From a halophilic archaeon SHRA6 (lineage in GTDB: Archaea; Halobacteriota; Halobacteria; Halobacteriales; Haloferacaceae): DNA of 64,000 nucleotides. The position numbers and the translations under genes are program-made. Below the pieces are notes generated by a model. It ran no database searches. It saw only the letters and a program-made list of their open reading frames with translations, and was not told where the DNA came from. Below are positions 1 through 8,453 of the stretch, one piece after another. The stretch is from assembly GCA_005239175.1 (NCBI GenBank), contig SOPS01000004.1, positions 186,001 to 250,000 of the forward strand, read 5' to 3'. The stretch's first letter is position 1. Each line of letters starts with the position of its first letter.

Positions 1-486
1 GATCGAGGCAAACGCGGCTAACTGTTCGTTTTGTCGCTCGATCGCTTCGAGGTGTGCCCGTCGATCGGTGAGATCGGTGATGATTGCCACCACGCGATCG
101 ATGTTCTCATCCCCGGAGTTAAGCGGTGCAGCGTTAATAGAAAGCCACCGCTCGGAACGGTCTGGCCACCTAATCCCGTGTTCGTACTCAAAGATCGCCT
201 CGCCGGTCGCAGTAACGCGGGCGAATGGAAGCTCAGTCGCGGGAATTGGGTCGCCGTCGGCGTCGAGAATCTCCCAGGTGGGATCATCATACACCCGAGT
301 CGTAATTTCCGAGCGAGTCAGTCCGAGTACTGTTTCAGCACGGGGATTGGCGTCGACGATCGAACCGTCTGCGTCAAGAACTACAACTCCGATCGGTAGT
401 GTTTCCAGTAATGTTGTTACGTGCGGTTCGGACCACGAACCAGCTGGGTTGTCGCGTACGGTCGGATTCTCACGCACGATCTGCAT
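1..486 (-). CDS. PAS-domain sensor protein, N-terminal part (partial)
   Basis: The minus-strand frame is open from the left edge to an ATG at 484-486, giving 162 residues; the rest lies outside the window. Residues about 25-140 read as a PAS sensor domain (GVVVLDADGSIVDAN near its start, WPDRSERWLSINAAPL near its end), followed by the helical linker that usually leads to a kinase or second sensor module. A strong AAGGAGG lies at 507-513, about 20 nt before this ATG, and the frame stays open upstream to a stop at 583-585 without an ATG, GTG or TTG start, so the ATG is the best start. Haloarchaeal proteins beginning this way are usually histidine kinases, but the catalytic part is not visible here. 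Confidence 0.8.
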   Translation of the reverse strand, partial: MQIVRENPTVRDNPAGSWSEPHVTTLLETLPIGVVVLDADGSIVDANPRAETVLGLTRSEITTRVYDDPTWEILDADGDPIPATELPFARVTATGEAIFEYEHGIRWPDRSERWLSINAAPLNSGDENIDRVVAIITDLTDRRAHLEAIERQNEQLAAFASI

Positions 487-631
487 CGCTGTAACGAATT
501 GACCGACCTCCTTCCGGTAATCCGCTGGGAATAGTTGTACAGCACATACAATACGATATGCATCAATTAGATAAAAACGTCTCTAGGGATCCAGCCAGTG
601 ATCCAATCCAGATCTTACGATCGCAATGTTC

Positions 632-1879
632 TTATCGCGGCGTTTCAGTGCCCCACTTGTCGATCGCAATCGCCAGTTCTGGGTGGTCCTCCGCGTAGGT
701 CTCCAGATTGATACCCGCGACTGACGCATCGACGGCCTGTCTGAAGGCCTTTGCGCCGGCGTGGGTTCCATCTGGGTGACCGTGAATCCCGCCGCCGGCC
801 TGGATTCCAATGTTGGTGCCTACGCGATCGATTAGCTCTGGAACTAACCCCGGATGCAGGCCGCCGGAAGCCATCGGGAGTACGTTGTTGAGGCCGTAGA
901 GGTCCGAGTACAGCCACTCGTTGATGCCGATAGTGTCCTCGTTTGCGAGCTTGCCCAGATCGGCAGTGCCGGTGTGGAGCTGATCGACGCCACAAAGCCG
1001 GCTGATTTGTGCGAGGACGCGCATCGAGACGCCGTGGGTCGGGAGCCGATCGAACGCGGCGTGCATCGCGCGATGGGCGTGAATCGCCAGTCCGAGTTCC
1101 TGACAGCGATCGCTCACCGTCTGGACCGCTCCCCAACCGGTTGTGATCACGTCGATCATTACGTACTCGCCGCCCTGTTCGTCGATCGCGTCGACCCGTT
1201 CGAGCATCGTGTTCGTGTCTGCGGTGACGTTGATCAGATACGACTTTGTCTCGCCGGTCTCGTCCTCGGCGCGATCGCGAGCGGCAAAGCTCTCGGTCAA
1301 TCGATCCTCGAATGGATTGAACGCCTGGTCGGTGAGATTTTCGTCGTCTTTCAGTAGGTCGATCCCGCCGGTCCATGCCTCGTAGCCGACCTCAGCGTGT
1401 CGTTTTGTCGAGAGCCCGACCTTCGGCTTTGGGACGGTTGCCGTGATCGGTCGATCCCCGGCGTCGAATATCTCCTCGCGGACCGCGGTGCCGAACGTTG
1501 GGCCGTTGAACGTCGAGACGATCGCTTCGGGCCACTCACAGTCGAGGAGTCGAATTGTCTCGACGGCTTTCATCCCCATGATGTTGCCTGCGATACACGA
1601 GAGGATCTGGGGCATATTTCCCGGCTCGAAGAGCCCTGCGGGATAGGCAACGCCGATCTCGTTGTCGTCGATCGAGAAGGCCGTGGCCGCGAGGTCGGTG
1701 AAATCGTCGCCGACAGTCAACGCGGCCCACGTGCCGTTCGAACTCTCGGAGGCGACCCGACTCGCTGCAGACTCCATGTCCATGTCAGCAGCGGGTTCGA
1801 TCGCGAACCAACAGACGAGATCGGTTCCAGCGGGGTCGTAGGACAGGTCAAGAAAGTCCTCGTAGGTGATTCCCGTCAT
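632..1879 (-). CDS. rbcL: Form III ribulose-1,5-bisphosphate carboxylase (RuBisCO)
   Basis: This 415-residue protein is an archaeal form III RuBisCO, which in the AMP/nucleoside salvage pathway carboxylates ribulose bisphosphate to two 3-phosphoglycerates. All active-site elements are present: K151 and K153 in TVPKPKVGL, the carbamylated lysine K177 with metal ligands D179 and E180 in LLKDDE, HAHRAMH around residue 267, loop 6 lysine K310 in GTADLGKLA, and the phosphate-binding ASGGLHPG. A longer reading to 1981 exists, but the ATG at 1879 matches the family length and is preceded 28 nt upstream by a TATA box, so the message is probably leaderless. The gene stands alone; no AMP phosphorylase or R15P isomerase gene is adjacent. 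Confidence 0.96.
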   Translation of the reverse strand: MTGITYEDFLDLSYDPAGTDLVCWFAIEPAADMDMESAASRVASESSNGTWAALTVGDDFTDLAATAFSIDDNEIGVAYPAGLFEPGNMPQILSCIAGNIMGMKAVETIRLLDCEWPEAIVSTFNGPTFGTAVREEIFDAGDRPITATVPKPKVGLSTKRHAEVGYEAWTGGIDLLKDDENLTDQAFNPFEDRLTESFAARDRAEDETGETKSYLINVTADTNTMLERVDAIDEQGGEYVMIDVITTGWGAVQTVSDRCQELGLAIHAHRAMHAAFDRLPTHGVSMRVLAQISRLCGVDQLHTGTADLGKLANEDTIGINEWLYSDLYGLNNVLPMASGGLHPGLVPELIDRVGTNIGIQAGGGIHGHPDGTHAGAKAFRQAVDASVAGINLETYAEDHPELAIAIDKWGTETPR

Positions 1880-1902
1880 GCCGTTGTCCTTCGAAGCCCG
1901 GA

Positions 1903-1912
1903 TATATAAAAC
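1903..1912 (-). promoter_or_regulatory. TATA box of rbcL
   Basis: On the minus strand this reads GTTTTATATA, a near-ideal archaeal TATA box centred about 28 nt before the rbcL ATG at 1879. Transcription starting about 25 nt downstream would begin at or next to the start codon. This supports a leaderless mRNA and the shorter RuBisCO start. Confidence 0.7.
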
Positions 1913-2028
1913 GGTGACCCGGTTCGGGGAAATCCTCAGCGACTGATACACCCCAATTCGGCGACAATCAGTCGGGAACAAAACGAAATTCGAGAGAGGA
2001 GACGAGGTTCGGAAGCTGTATCCCGACT

Positions 2029-2418
2029 CTACTGTCTTGATCTATTGCTCGTGAGTTCTCCTTGGACGTGCTCACAGGATCGAAATTGCCCCCAAATTGC
2101 TCGGCGATCGGCGACGAATCGGTAGCCACGTTCACGAATCCACCCCCAGAACGGAAGTAGACGCAGTATGCGAACAATACGCCGGCCGACGGTCCCACAG
2201 CGGCCGACGCACTGTTCGAGAGCGCTGCCACAGGAGTATACGGCAGTATCCGTCAACAGGTGCATACAGGTATCGTACTCATCTGGGAGACGGGCCTCTT
2301 GATCTGGCGTGAGTTCGCTGAATCCGACGGGTTCAAACTCGCCAAATCGCAACAGCCACCGGATCATATACATACAGAACCCACACTCATCGTCGTAAAC
2401 AAGCCGTGGTGTGTTCAT
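2029..2418 (-). CDS. DCC-family thiol-disulfide oxidoreductase (DUF393)
   Basis: This 129-residue protein begins with the hallmark of the DCC (DUF393) family, LVYDDECGFC, a thioredoxin-like strand followed by the redox pair C12 and C15. The family is thought to carry out thiol-disulfide exchange, but physiological partners are mostly unknown. The ATG at 2418 is preferred over a GTG two codons upstream because it sits closest to the conserved strand. The C-terminal third is rich in aromatic and Arg residues and may lie against the membrane. It is transcribed in the same direction as rbcL but is separated from it by about 150 nt, so co-transcription is uncertain. Confidence 0.85.
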   Translation of the reverse strand: MNTPRLVYDDECGFCMYMIRWLLRFGEFEPVGFSELTPDQEARLPDEYDTCMHLLTDTAVYSCGSALEQCVGRCGTVGRRIVRILRLLPFWGWIRERGYRFVADRRAIWGQFRSCEHVQGELTSNRSRQ

Positions 2419-2693
2419 GTCCACGCTTCGGGGCGCTCACTCTTTTGTTTTCTCCTCGGTAGATGAAACGTTTCCATGATACTCTTTCAAATTTGTACGT
2501 TCAGGCTATCCTGAGCGCTAAATTGCGAATCCCACCCAGTAGGGTCACACCGACAGGTTTGTACAGCCAGCATGCTACGAAATTCAGTTCGGATACACGT
2601 GCCATTATTCGTGTAGAGAGTCGGCAACCGACAGATGTCCGGTCTGAAGTGGTATGTAAAATATGCCGTATCTACAGAGTACGAGTCAGTCGG

Positions 2694-3032
2694 TCATGGC
2701 CAGCCTGGAGGGAGCTCGTCGGCATGATTCTCTATCAGTTCAAGCAGTGGTTCGATCTCCTCGAAGTTTGGGCCTTTCGAGATTTCGTCAGTCTCTCGGT
2801 CCCATTGAATATATCCTGCGGCTTCTAATTTCGGTAAATGAGTGTGGACCAGCTGGATGTTGTCCGGTTCACTGTCTCCCCGGGCCATCACATCATTCGT
2901 CGTTTTGATGGAATCTTCTTTCAACAACAAGAGGATCAAGCGACGATGGCGCTTAGACAAGATATTGATCATTGGATCTAGCCGCGGATGTAGAAAGACG
3001 CACTCAAATCTCTCTGTGTTCGTGGACAACAT
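2694..3032 (-). CDS. DUF7344-type winged-helix regulator
   Basis: The 112-residue protein has the pattern of the haloarchaeal DUF7344 winged-helix regulators: a helix LSKRHRRLILLLL followed by the recognition region IQLVHTHLPKLEAAGYIQW, then a C-terminal acidic helix ending in PPGWP. Such proteins are predicted DNA-binding transcription regulators of ArsR-like fold; the target is unknown. The ATG at 3032 gives the longest form; an internal ATG at 2972 would still keep the whole HTH. The gene is more AT-rich than its neighbours and lies next to a very AT-rich spacer, which suggests recent acquisition. Confidence 0.75.
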   Translation of the reverse strand: MLSTNTERFECVFLHPRLDPMINILSKRHRRLILLLLKEDSIKTTNDVMARGDSEPDNIQLVHTHLPKLEAAGYIQWDRETDEISKGPNFEEIEPLLELIENHADELPPGWP

Positions 3033-3340
3033 ACTCTAATAATAGTGCAAGATAGGATAAAATTATCGTGAAATATAAATTATATGATATGAGTAGGAAT
3101 GAATTTTCCAAGGCACAGTATTCATCTAGACCATAAAAAATATTGTAAGTAATTATATTATGATATTCTCAGAAATAAGAATATAATCGTATTTCACTCT
3201 GTGGTTGTTCCGTCTTTCCAAGCCAAATGCTGCATTCGTCCTCCCTATTTTGCACACGCTACCCGGACTTATTCAATAGTTGCGAAAGCCCGACTGCAAG
3301 ACTCCAATAATGATTCAGCACGATCGCATCAGAGCTCGGC
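3033..3340. other. AT-rich spacer with a short inverted repeat
   Basis: About 300 nt without a convincing gene. Bases 3041-3200 are exceptionally AT-rich for this GC-rich genome and hold an inverted repeat, ATATTCT at 3163-3169 and AGAATAT at 3178-3184 with an 8-nt loop. It could carry the promoter of the DUF7344 gene, an operator or a transcription terminator for the flanking genes. I see no insertion-sequence ends. Confidence 0.5.
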
Positions 3341-3931
3341 TCACTGGGCTGCGTCGAAGTGAACGAGTGCAACACAAGCAATCCATTGGTCGCTAGCTTG
3401 GGGGGCAGGGACACCGAGCTCCAAGCCATAGAGACCTGGCTCAAGCGATGGCTCCATCTGAATAGATTCCAGTACTCCAGCAAGTGACCACAATTGCGTT
3501 TCTTCTGGCGATACAGTCAGTGAACCATCCCCAGACAGTTCTGATTGGACCCGCTCCCACTCAGTGTCCACGGTATGCCAGACGATCCAACTGTGCGGAT
3601 TGAATGTGAGTTCACTTGTGGACTGGTTGTGGAGGGCCAGTGAGATATCCTCAACCGGTTCACCATTGTTGAGTGTGCTGTGTTCTATACTAGGCTCAAG
3701 ATACACTGCTGCTGTGTCTGTGTCTACTGTGTGAGAACAGACGGCACTATCACGTGTCGTTTCGTATGGGGGGCACGGCTGCTCGTGAATTTCAGCGGGC
3801 GTGGCACCTACCGGTCCATCCGAGCTATTCACGCTCTCTGAAGCTGGAGATATCTCGATCTCTCGAAGGCAGCCCGCCAAACTACTCACTGATCCGGCTC
3901 CCATGGAGGCAAGGAGATCGCGTCGACGCAT
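3341..3931 (-). CDS. Tat-exported lipoprotein of unknown function
   Basis: The 196-residue protein starts with MRRRDLLASMGAGS and a lipobox LAGC with the lipidated cysteine at position 21, so it is probably exported by the Tat pathway and anchored to the outer face of the membrane. The mature part contains three further cysteines (CPPYE, VCSHT, IACVAL) and an Ig-like beta-rich region with the pattern ISLALHNQSTSELTFNPHSWIVW. No enzymatic motif is visible. It lies alone between an AT-rich spacer and a repeat-containing spacer, consistent with an accessory surface protein. Confidence 0.75.
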   Translation of the reverse strand: MRRRDLLASMGAGSVSSLAGCLREIEISPASESVNSSDGPVGATPAEIHEQPCPPYETTRDSAVCSHTVDTDTAAVYLEPSIEHSTLNNGEPVEDISLALHNQSTSELTFNPHSWIVWHTVDTEWERVQSELSGDGSLTVSPEETQLWSLAGVLESIQMEPSLEPGLYGLELGVPAPQASDQWIACVALVHFDAAQ

Positions 3932-4060
3932 ATCTCCTGTTTACTGGGTATGATATAAACAAGGTCTGGAGAGTAAAACATCTACTTGACCGAATTTGCA
4001 ATCGTAGATACTGCTGATTTTCTGCTGTCGAGGGTGAAACTGCGGCAACGCAACCCTGCC

Positions 4061-4143
4061 ACGATCGCAAGCAAAACGATCGCAAGCAAAATGATCGGAA
4101 GGCACACCCCACACCGATCGCAAGGCACACCCCACACCGATCG
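4061..4143. repeat. Short tandem repeats (15-nt and 23-nt units)
   Basis: Two perfect copies of ACGATCGCAAGCAAA (4061-4075, 4076-4090) and a degenerate third copy run directly into two near-identical 23-nt units of the form GATCGNAAGGCACACCCCAC plus ACC (4093-4115, 4116-4138) and the start of a third. The tract lies beyond the 3' end of the acylase operon. It is probably generated by strand slippage; the frames through it do not look coding. Confidence 0.8.
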
Positions 4144-4156
4144 CCAGGCTGATCGA

Positions 4157-4477
4157 TCACCGAAGCCCGCGCGTCAGCCCCCCGACAATCCCAAGTCCAA
4201 CCCCGATTGCGATCGGCAAGACGGCTAATTCACCCATTGCGATCGTCCGATCGAGCTGTCCGTACGCGACAATCTCTATGAAAAATACCCCAACCGTAAG
4301 CAGGCCAAACGCCGCACCATATGCGATTCCACCGCGGACACTTCGGGCCAACTGCGAAAGCAGCGCTGCACCGACGAGTACGCCGAGCCAGTGGGCTGCG
4401 GCCATACCCAATCCGGCGACAATGAGGAGTCCGGCAGCGATTGTTCGATCAAGCCCGTCCGATTTCCCCAGGCTCAT
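4157..4477 (-). CDS. Small multi-spanning membrane protein
   Basis: This 106-residue protein is almost entirely hydrophobic, with about three to four membrane segments rich in Gly and Ala (AAGLLIVAGLGMAAAHWLG, VGAALLSQLA, GIAYGAAFGLLTVGVFFIE, LPIAIGVGLGIVGGL). Its ATG overlaps the stop of the upstream acylase gene in an ATGA junction, so the two are translationally coupled and the protein may work with that exported hydrolase. I do not recognise the family. An inner glycine-rich pattern resembles small haloarchaeal membrane proteins of unknown function. Confidence 0.7.
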   Translation of the reverse strand: MSLGKSDGLDRTIAAGLLIVAGLGMAAAHWLGVLVGAALLSQLARSVRGGIAYGAAFGLLTVGVFFIEIVAYGQLDRTIAMGELAVLPIAIGVGLGIVGGLTRGLR

Positions 4478-6879
4478 TGGCTCCCTCCGAACTCGTAGCG
4501 AACCGTATCTGGATGCGCCAGTGACAGCGGCTTGTACTCGCCGTCAGCCCACAGACGGAGCTGATCGGCGTAGTGCGGCGAAAAGTACCGTCCGGAGTTT
4601 CCTCCGGGAAGAATTGCCTCACTCGTGCCATCAGGTGACCAGAGCATCCGCCAACTGCTTCCCGCAACGCCGTTGACCCGGTAGTTTCTGAGTGTCGTCG
4701 GGGATCCGTCGGTCGGATACGATGGGTAGTTCAGAAACTCGAGTCCGAACGGGTGCGTGATCGCGCCCGTAGTGTTCTCATCGCCGTACACGTTGATCCC
4801 TGCGTCGTCAATCTGTTCGAGCGCGCTCGTGAGCGCCTCCCGGAGCAGCGCATCTCGATCGCGATCGCCGAACCATCGACTCTCCGGGTCGAGATCCGCG
4901 AGGACCCAGTCGCTTGGATACTGGCCGGGGAAGCCAGCCTCGTCGAGGAGATCGTCGAACACCAGCTCGCGATACGCTTGAAGCGCATACACAAAGATGA
5001 GTGCCGCCTCGCTCTCTCGATCCATGCCGCCGTCCCACGATTCGAGCGTGGCGATCGCATCTGCAAGCGCACGATCGGACGACTCCTCACGAACCGCCGC
5101 GGCAAACAGCGGAACGAACTGTTCGGCCCGCCCGTCGAGGGTATCGCGCTGCATCTTACGGACGAACTCTGGCGTAACGGGTTCCGTGGATGCGAGGCGA
5201 TCGTCAAGGAGGTCGTACAGCCGTTGGCCACGATACGGCGCTCCGTACGACTCCGCAAAGTAGTACGGGTAGCGATCGTCGTCGATGATTCGCTGGTTCG
5301 CGGTTCCGAGGGCATCTGGGTCAATTGCGTGAGGCATTTCCTCGAACGGAATGAAGCCGTCGCCCTCCCACTCAGGTGCGCCGAACGGCTCGAAGCCGGC
5401 CCACTCGCCCTCGCCGGCGGAGCCGTCGAAGACCTGATTGCCCGGGACAGCCTGGCCGTCTGTTCGACGGATGGGGACTTGACCGGTGACGTAGTGTGCG
5501 GTCCGGCCGTCGTCGTCCGCGTAGACAAGACACTGCGTTGGGAGGTCGAACAGTTGCGTTGCCTCGAGAAATTCGTCAAAATCCGCCGTCCGTGGATACT
5601 GATAGATCGCTTCTGTCGTTCGGGTGCCGCCGTGTCCTGTCCATGCGACCGCCACTTCGCTGCCGTGTCGTTGGATTACAGGCCCATGGACCGTCCGCCG
5701 GCGGACGATCGATCGGTCTTCCCCGCCTGCGACCCGAATTCGTCGCTCCTCGGTTTCGTACTCGCGCCATTCGCCGTCGTAGCGGTAGCGGTTACCCGAT
5801 TCGTCAGTTTCGTAGGTATAGAAGTCGATTACGTCCGCACCGGCGTTTGTAAACCCCCACGAGGCGCGATCGCTTCTGCCAATAATCACGAACGGAACGC
5901 CTGGGAACGTCACCCCCCGCACGTCAGCAGCCGGTGTCTCGACGCGCTGTTCGTACCAGATCGCGGGTGCCTGCAACAGGAGGTGTGGATCGTTCGCAAG
6001 GATCGGCTCGCCGCTATCTGTGTGGTCCCCAGAGACGATCCAGCTATTCGAGCCGATTCCCGGGGGAGACTCGAACTGTGAAAGATGATCGACGAACGCC
6101 GGGTCGATCGATCGACTAACATCGCCTAAATGATCCTGCTCCGGGGGTTCTGCGATTGTCTCACGATCGCCCGCCGGCCCGTCAGTTCCCTCACGCAGGA
6201 TCGGGCTGTCATGATCGTAGCGATCTGGATAGAGTTCGTCGGCCGCGTCTGCGCCGAGTTCGTCGGCGATCGCAGCCTTCCGAAGTGTCCGAAACGAGCC
6301 CGTTAGCGCCCAGGAAATCTGTTTTTCGGTCAATAGCGTGTCAGCAGGCGTCCACGGATCCGGTTCAAATCCAAGGAGATCGAACTCCAGTGGGAGCGTT
6401 CGCTCCGCAATCCGGGCATTCACGCCGTCGACGTACGCCTCGATCCGATCGCCGGCTGGTGTTCCTTGTACCCGTGCCCACGTCGCGTCGGCCGCGTCGT
6501 CGAAGGCCATCCTGATATGGAACTCATCAGAGTCGAGCGTGGCCGGACCCACGACCGCTGAGAGCTCTCCGCGCATCTGTCGGCGCTGGAGATCGAGCTG
6601 AAAGAGCCGATCGGCTGCCTGTGAGTACCCGATCGCGTAGTACGCCGCGTCCTCAGTTTCAGCCTTGACGTGCGGGACGCCGTAGTCGTCGTGTCTCACA
6701 ATCGCGTCACCGTAAGGGCTCGAACGCGTCGTGCGGTCGGGGCGCGCGCCGTCCCACACTCCGCCTGATACCGGCGCGAATCCCTCGAGGTACGTCCGTA
6801 CCGGCGAGAGCACCCCGGCGGCGGCGACGCCACCGACGATCGACGCAAGCAGTGCCCGCCGTGTCGACTCACGATCCAT
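4474..6879 (-). CDS. Penicillin acylase (amidase) family protein
   Basis: An 801-residue Ntn-hydrolase of the penicillin amidase family, which cleave amide bonds of acylated compounds such as penicillins or acyl-homoserine lactones. The nucleophile is S277 in GIGSNSW; autoproteolysis before it would create alpha and beta chains of about 276 and 525 residues. The start YGVPHVKAETEDAAYYAIGY and the stretch LANDPHLLLQAPAIWYE are typical of the family. The ATG at 6879 yields an N-terminal signal (MDRESTRRALLASIVGG) of twin-arginine type, implying export as a folded precursor; a longer reading to 6951 lacks this logic. The natural substrate cannot be told from sequence. Confidence 0.93.
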   Translation of the reverse strand: MDRESTRRALLASIVGGVAAAGVLSPVRTYLEGFAPVSGGVWDGARPDRTTRSSPYGDAIVRHDDYGVPHVKAETEDAAYYAIGYSQAADRLFQLDLQRRQMRGELSAVVGPATLDSDEFHIRMAFDDAADATWARVQGTPAGDRIEAYVDGVNARIAERTLPLEFDLLGFEPDPWTPADTLLTEKQISWALTGSFRTLRKAAIADELGADAADELYPDRYDHDSPILREGTDGPAGDRETIAEPPEQDHLGDVSRSIDPAFVDHLSQFESPPGIGSNSWIVSGDHTDSGEPILANDPHLLLQAPAIWYEQRVETPAADVRGVTFPGVPFVIIGRSDRASWGFTNAGADVIDFYTYETDESGNRYRYDGEWREYETEERRIRVAGGEDRSIVRRRTVHGPVIQRHGSEVAVAWTGHGGTRTTEAIYQYPRTADFDEFLEATQLFDLPTQCLVYADDDGRTAHYVTGQVPIRRTDGQAVPGNQVFDGSAGEGEWAGFEPFGAPEWEGDGFIPFEEMPHAIDPDALGTANQRIIDDDRYPYYFAESYGAPYRGQRLYDLLDDRLASTEPVTPEFVRKMQRDTLDGRAEQFVPLFAAAVREESSDRALADAIATLESWDGGMDRESEAALIFVYALQAYRELVFDDLLDEAGFPGQYPSDWVLADLDPESRWFGDRDRDALLREALTSALEQIDDAGINVYGDENTTGAITHPFGLEFLNYPSYPTDGSPTTLRNYRVNGVAGSSWRMLWSPDGTSEAILPGGNSGRYFSPHYADQLRLWADGEYKPLSLAHPDTVRYEFGGSQ

Positions 6880-6982
6880 ACCCGTCGCTCGGTCGGGAGT
6901 ACAATAAATGCTGACAGAATACATGCGGGGAAACACCCCGCGAGTGGTCATCCGGGAATGGCCCGATCGCGATCGCGTCCGG

Positions 6983-7462
6983 TTAGTGGTCTTCTTCTTC
7001 GTAGATCCACGTCGCGGCCGTGTGATCGTAGTCGATGAGCTCCTCCTCGTCGAAGAAGAGCTCGATCTCGCGCTCGTTTGCGCCCTCGTCCTCGTGATCG
7101 GAGCCGTGGATGACGTTGTGACCCAGATCGAGGCCGAAGTCGCCGCGGATCGTCCCCGGCGCAGAGTCGGCGGGATCGGTTTCGCCCATCATCTTGCGGA
7201 CCTGTCGCGTCGCGTCCGCGCCCTCCCAGACCATCGCAAAGACTGGTCCGGAGGTGATGAACTCGACGAGGCCCTCGAAGAACGGCTTACCCTCGTGTTC
7301 GCCGTAGTGCTCGTGAGCGAGATTCTCGTCGATCTGCATGAACTTCGCACCGACGAGTTTCAGACCACGATCCTCTAAGCGCGAGACGATGTCACCGATG
7401 AGGCCGCGCTGAACGCCGTCGGGTTTGACCATCACGAAGGTTCGTTCGTCGTGGTGGCTCAT
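6983..7462 (-). CDS. ndk: Nucleoside diphosphate kinase
   Basis: The 159-residue protein transfers the gamma phosphate between nucleoside triphosphates and diphosphates. The family core is intact: [14 protein letters not shown], the phosphorylated histidine H119 in NVIHGSD, and RGDFG. An acidic tail (EEEDH) fits a halophilic protein. Its ATG overlaps the stop of rpl24e by four bases, so it is the last gene of the rpl7ae-rps28e-rpl24e-ndk operon, a conserved haloarchaeal arrangement linking translation and nucleotide supply. Confidence 0.98.
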   Translation of the reverse strand: MSHHDERTFVMVKPDGVQRGLIGDIVSRLEDRGLKLVGAKFMQIDENLAHEHYGEHEGKPFFEGLVEFITSGPVFAMVWEGADATRQVRKMMGETDPADSAPGTIRGDFGLDLGHNVIHGSDHEDEGANEREIELFFDEEELIDYDHTAATWIYEEEDH

Positions 7463-7659
7463 GCGTCCTCACCTTTGCCGCGCTGGCGGCGGCCCGCTTC
7501 GGTCCATTCGAGATCCCGCGCCTCACGGCCGAGCAGATAGTTCTTTTCAGCCTTCGAGTCTTTGAAGTGCAGGATCGTACCGTCGGTCTTGACGTACATC
7601 GTGCCCGTGCCGGGCTCGATCTCTTCGCCTGTGTAATCGCAGGTTCGCGTGTTGACCAT
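7459..7659 (-). CDS. rpl24e: Large-subunit ribosomal protein L24e
   Basis: A 66-residue zinc-ribbon-like ribosomal protein. It begins [19 protein letters not shown] and contains [20 protein letters not shown], matching archaeal L24e. Only one cysteine of the usual zinc ribbon is present (C7), so the metal site appears to be lost, as seen in some haloarchaeal homologues. It sits 3 nt after rps28e and overlaps ndk, indicating one transcript. Confidence 0.96.
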   Translation of the reverse strand: MVNTRTCDYTGEEIEPGTGTMYVKTDGTILHFKDSKAEKNYLLGREARDLEWTEAGRRQRGKGEDA

Positions 7660-7662
7660 GGG

Positions 7663-7887
7663 TTATCGGCCTCCGATCGAATCGGCGTCTCGTTGGGTCT
7701 CTCTGAGCTGGAGCACGTCTCCTTCTCGGACAGGCCCAAGCACGTTTCGTGTGATGATCCGGCCCTGATTTGAGCCCTCGCGGATGCGGCACTTGACCTG
7801 CATGGCCTCGCCGTGCATCCCGGTCTTGCCGACGATCTCGATGACCTCTGCGGCCGTCGAATCGCCGTTGTTGTCCTCGGCGCTCAT
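7663..7887 (-). CDS. rps28e: Small-subunit ribosomal protein S28e
   Basis: A 74-residue OB-fold ribosomal protein. The core [22 protein letters not shown] and the C-terminal [18 protein letters not shown] are diagnostic for archaeal S28e. The 6-nt gap to rpl7ae upstream and the 3-nt gap to rpl24e downstream place it inside the operon. The acidic, low-complexity first dozen residues are a halophilic extension. Confidence 0.97.
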   Translation of the reverse strand: MSAEDNNGDSTAAEVIEIVGKTGMHGEAMQVKCRIREGSNQGRIITRNVLGPVREGDVLQLRETQRDADSIGGR

Positions 7888-7893
7888 GGGTGG

Positions 7894-8256
7894 TTACCGG
7901 AGTTCCTCGACCTTTGCGGCAATGTCCTCGACGTCTGAGGACGCCTCGCCGGCGTCGACGATCGCCGCAGCCGCACTGCCGACCTCGAGGCCGGCGGCGT
8001 GGCCGATGTCGTCTTGAGTCTCGACGAAGACGACCGGGATGCCCTTCTCTTCGGAGATTTCCGGAAGGTGCATGACGATCTCTTCGGGCGAGACGTCTTC
8101 GGCGACGAAGACGAGCTGCGCGTTGCCGCGCTCGACGGCTTTCGTCGTCTCGTTGGTTCCTTTCTTTACACTACCTGTGTCTCGGGCGACCTCGAGGGCC
8201 TCGAGGGCTCGCTCTGCGAGGTCGGCTGGGATGTCGTAATCTACGTAAACTGGCAT
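7894..8256 (-). CDS. rpl7ae: Ribosomal protein L7Ae
   Basis: A 120-residue kink-turn RNA-binding protein that serves in the large ribosomal subunit and in archaeal box C/D and H/ACA guide RNPs. The RNA-binding segment [20 protein letters not shown] and the loop following [17 protein letters not shown] are intact. It is the first gene of the operon with rps28e, rpl24e and ndk. The putative promoter lies about 120 nt upstream, leaving a roughly 90-nt leader with an AGGAG-type ribosome-binding site shortly before the ATG. Confidence 0.97.
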   Translation of the reverse strand: MPVYVDYDIPADLAERALEALEVARDTGSVKKGTNETTKAVERGNAQLVFVAEDVSPEEIVMHLPEISEEKGIPVVFVETQDDIGHAAGLEVGSAAAAIVDAGEASSDVEDIAAKVEELR

Positions 8257-8373
8257 GGTTGTTCACCTACTCCTGTTCGTGGGCTCGCACGTTCGCGCCA
8301 ATGGTTCGGTCCCTTGTGACGCGAAGCATCATCAACCCCAAACAGGCTGTACACCGACGTTCGACGTGACCCC

Positions 8374-8383
8374 ATAAAAGCGC
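8374..8383 (-). promoter_or_regulatory. Probable TATA box of the rpl7ae operon
   Basis: The minus strand reads GCGCTTTTAT, an archaeal BRE/TATA-like element. Transcription would begin near 8350, so the operon would have a leader of about 90 nt before the L7Ae start. The leader could carry translational control; see the findings. Confidence 0.5.
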
Positions 8384-8453
8384 TTTCAAACAGACGGGGG
8401 TGTGTGAGCCGTCACCACGGCGCTATTGGGTGATTTCTCGCACAGAACCCGCG

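Noticed and set aside
1882-1981. Extended RuBisCO start at 1981
   Set aside because: The extra residues match no family member and lie upstream of the TATA box positioned for the ATG at 1879.
4753-6081. Long plus-strand frame (442 codons) opposite the penicillin acylase gene
   Set aside because: It is the antisense of a well-conserved gene with the catalytic GSNSW motif; high G+C at third positions keeps the opposite frame open. No family motif is visible in it.
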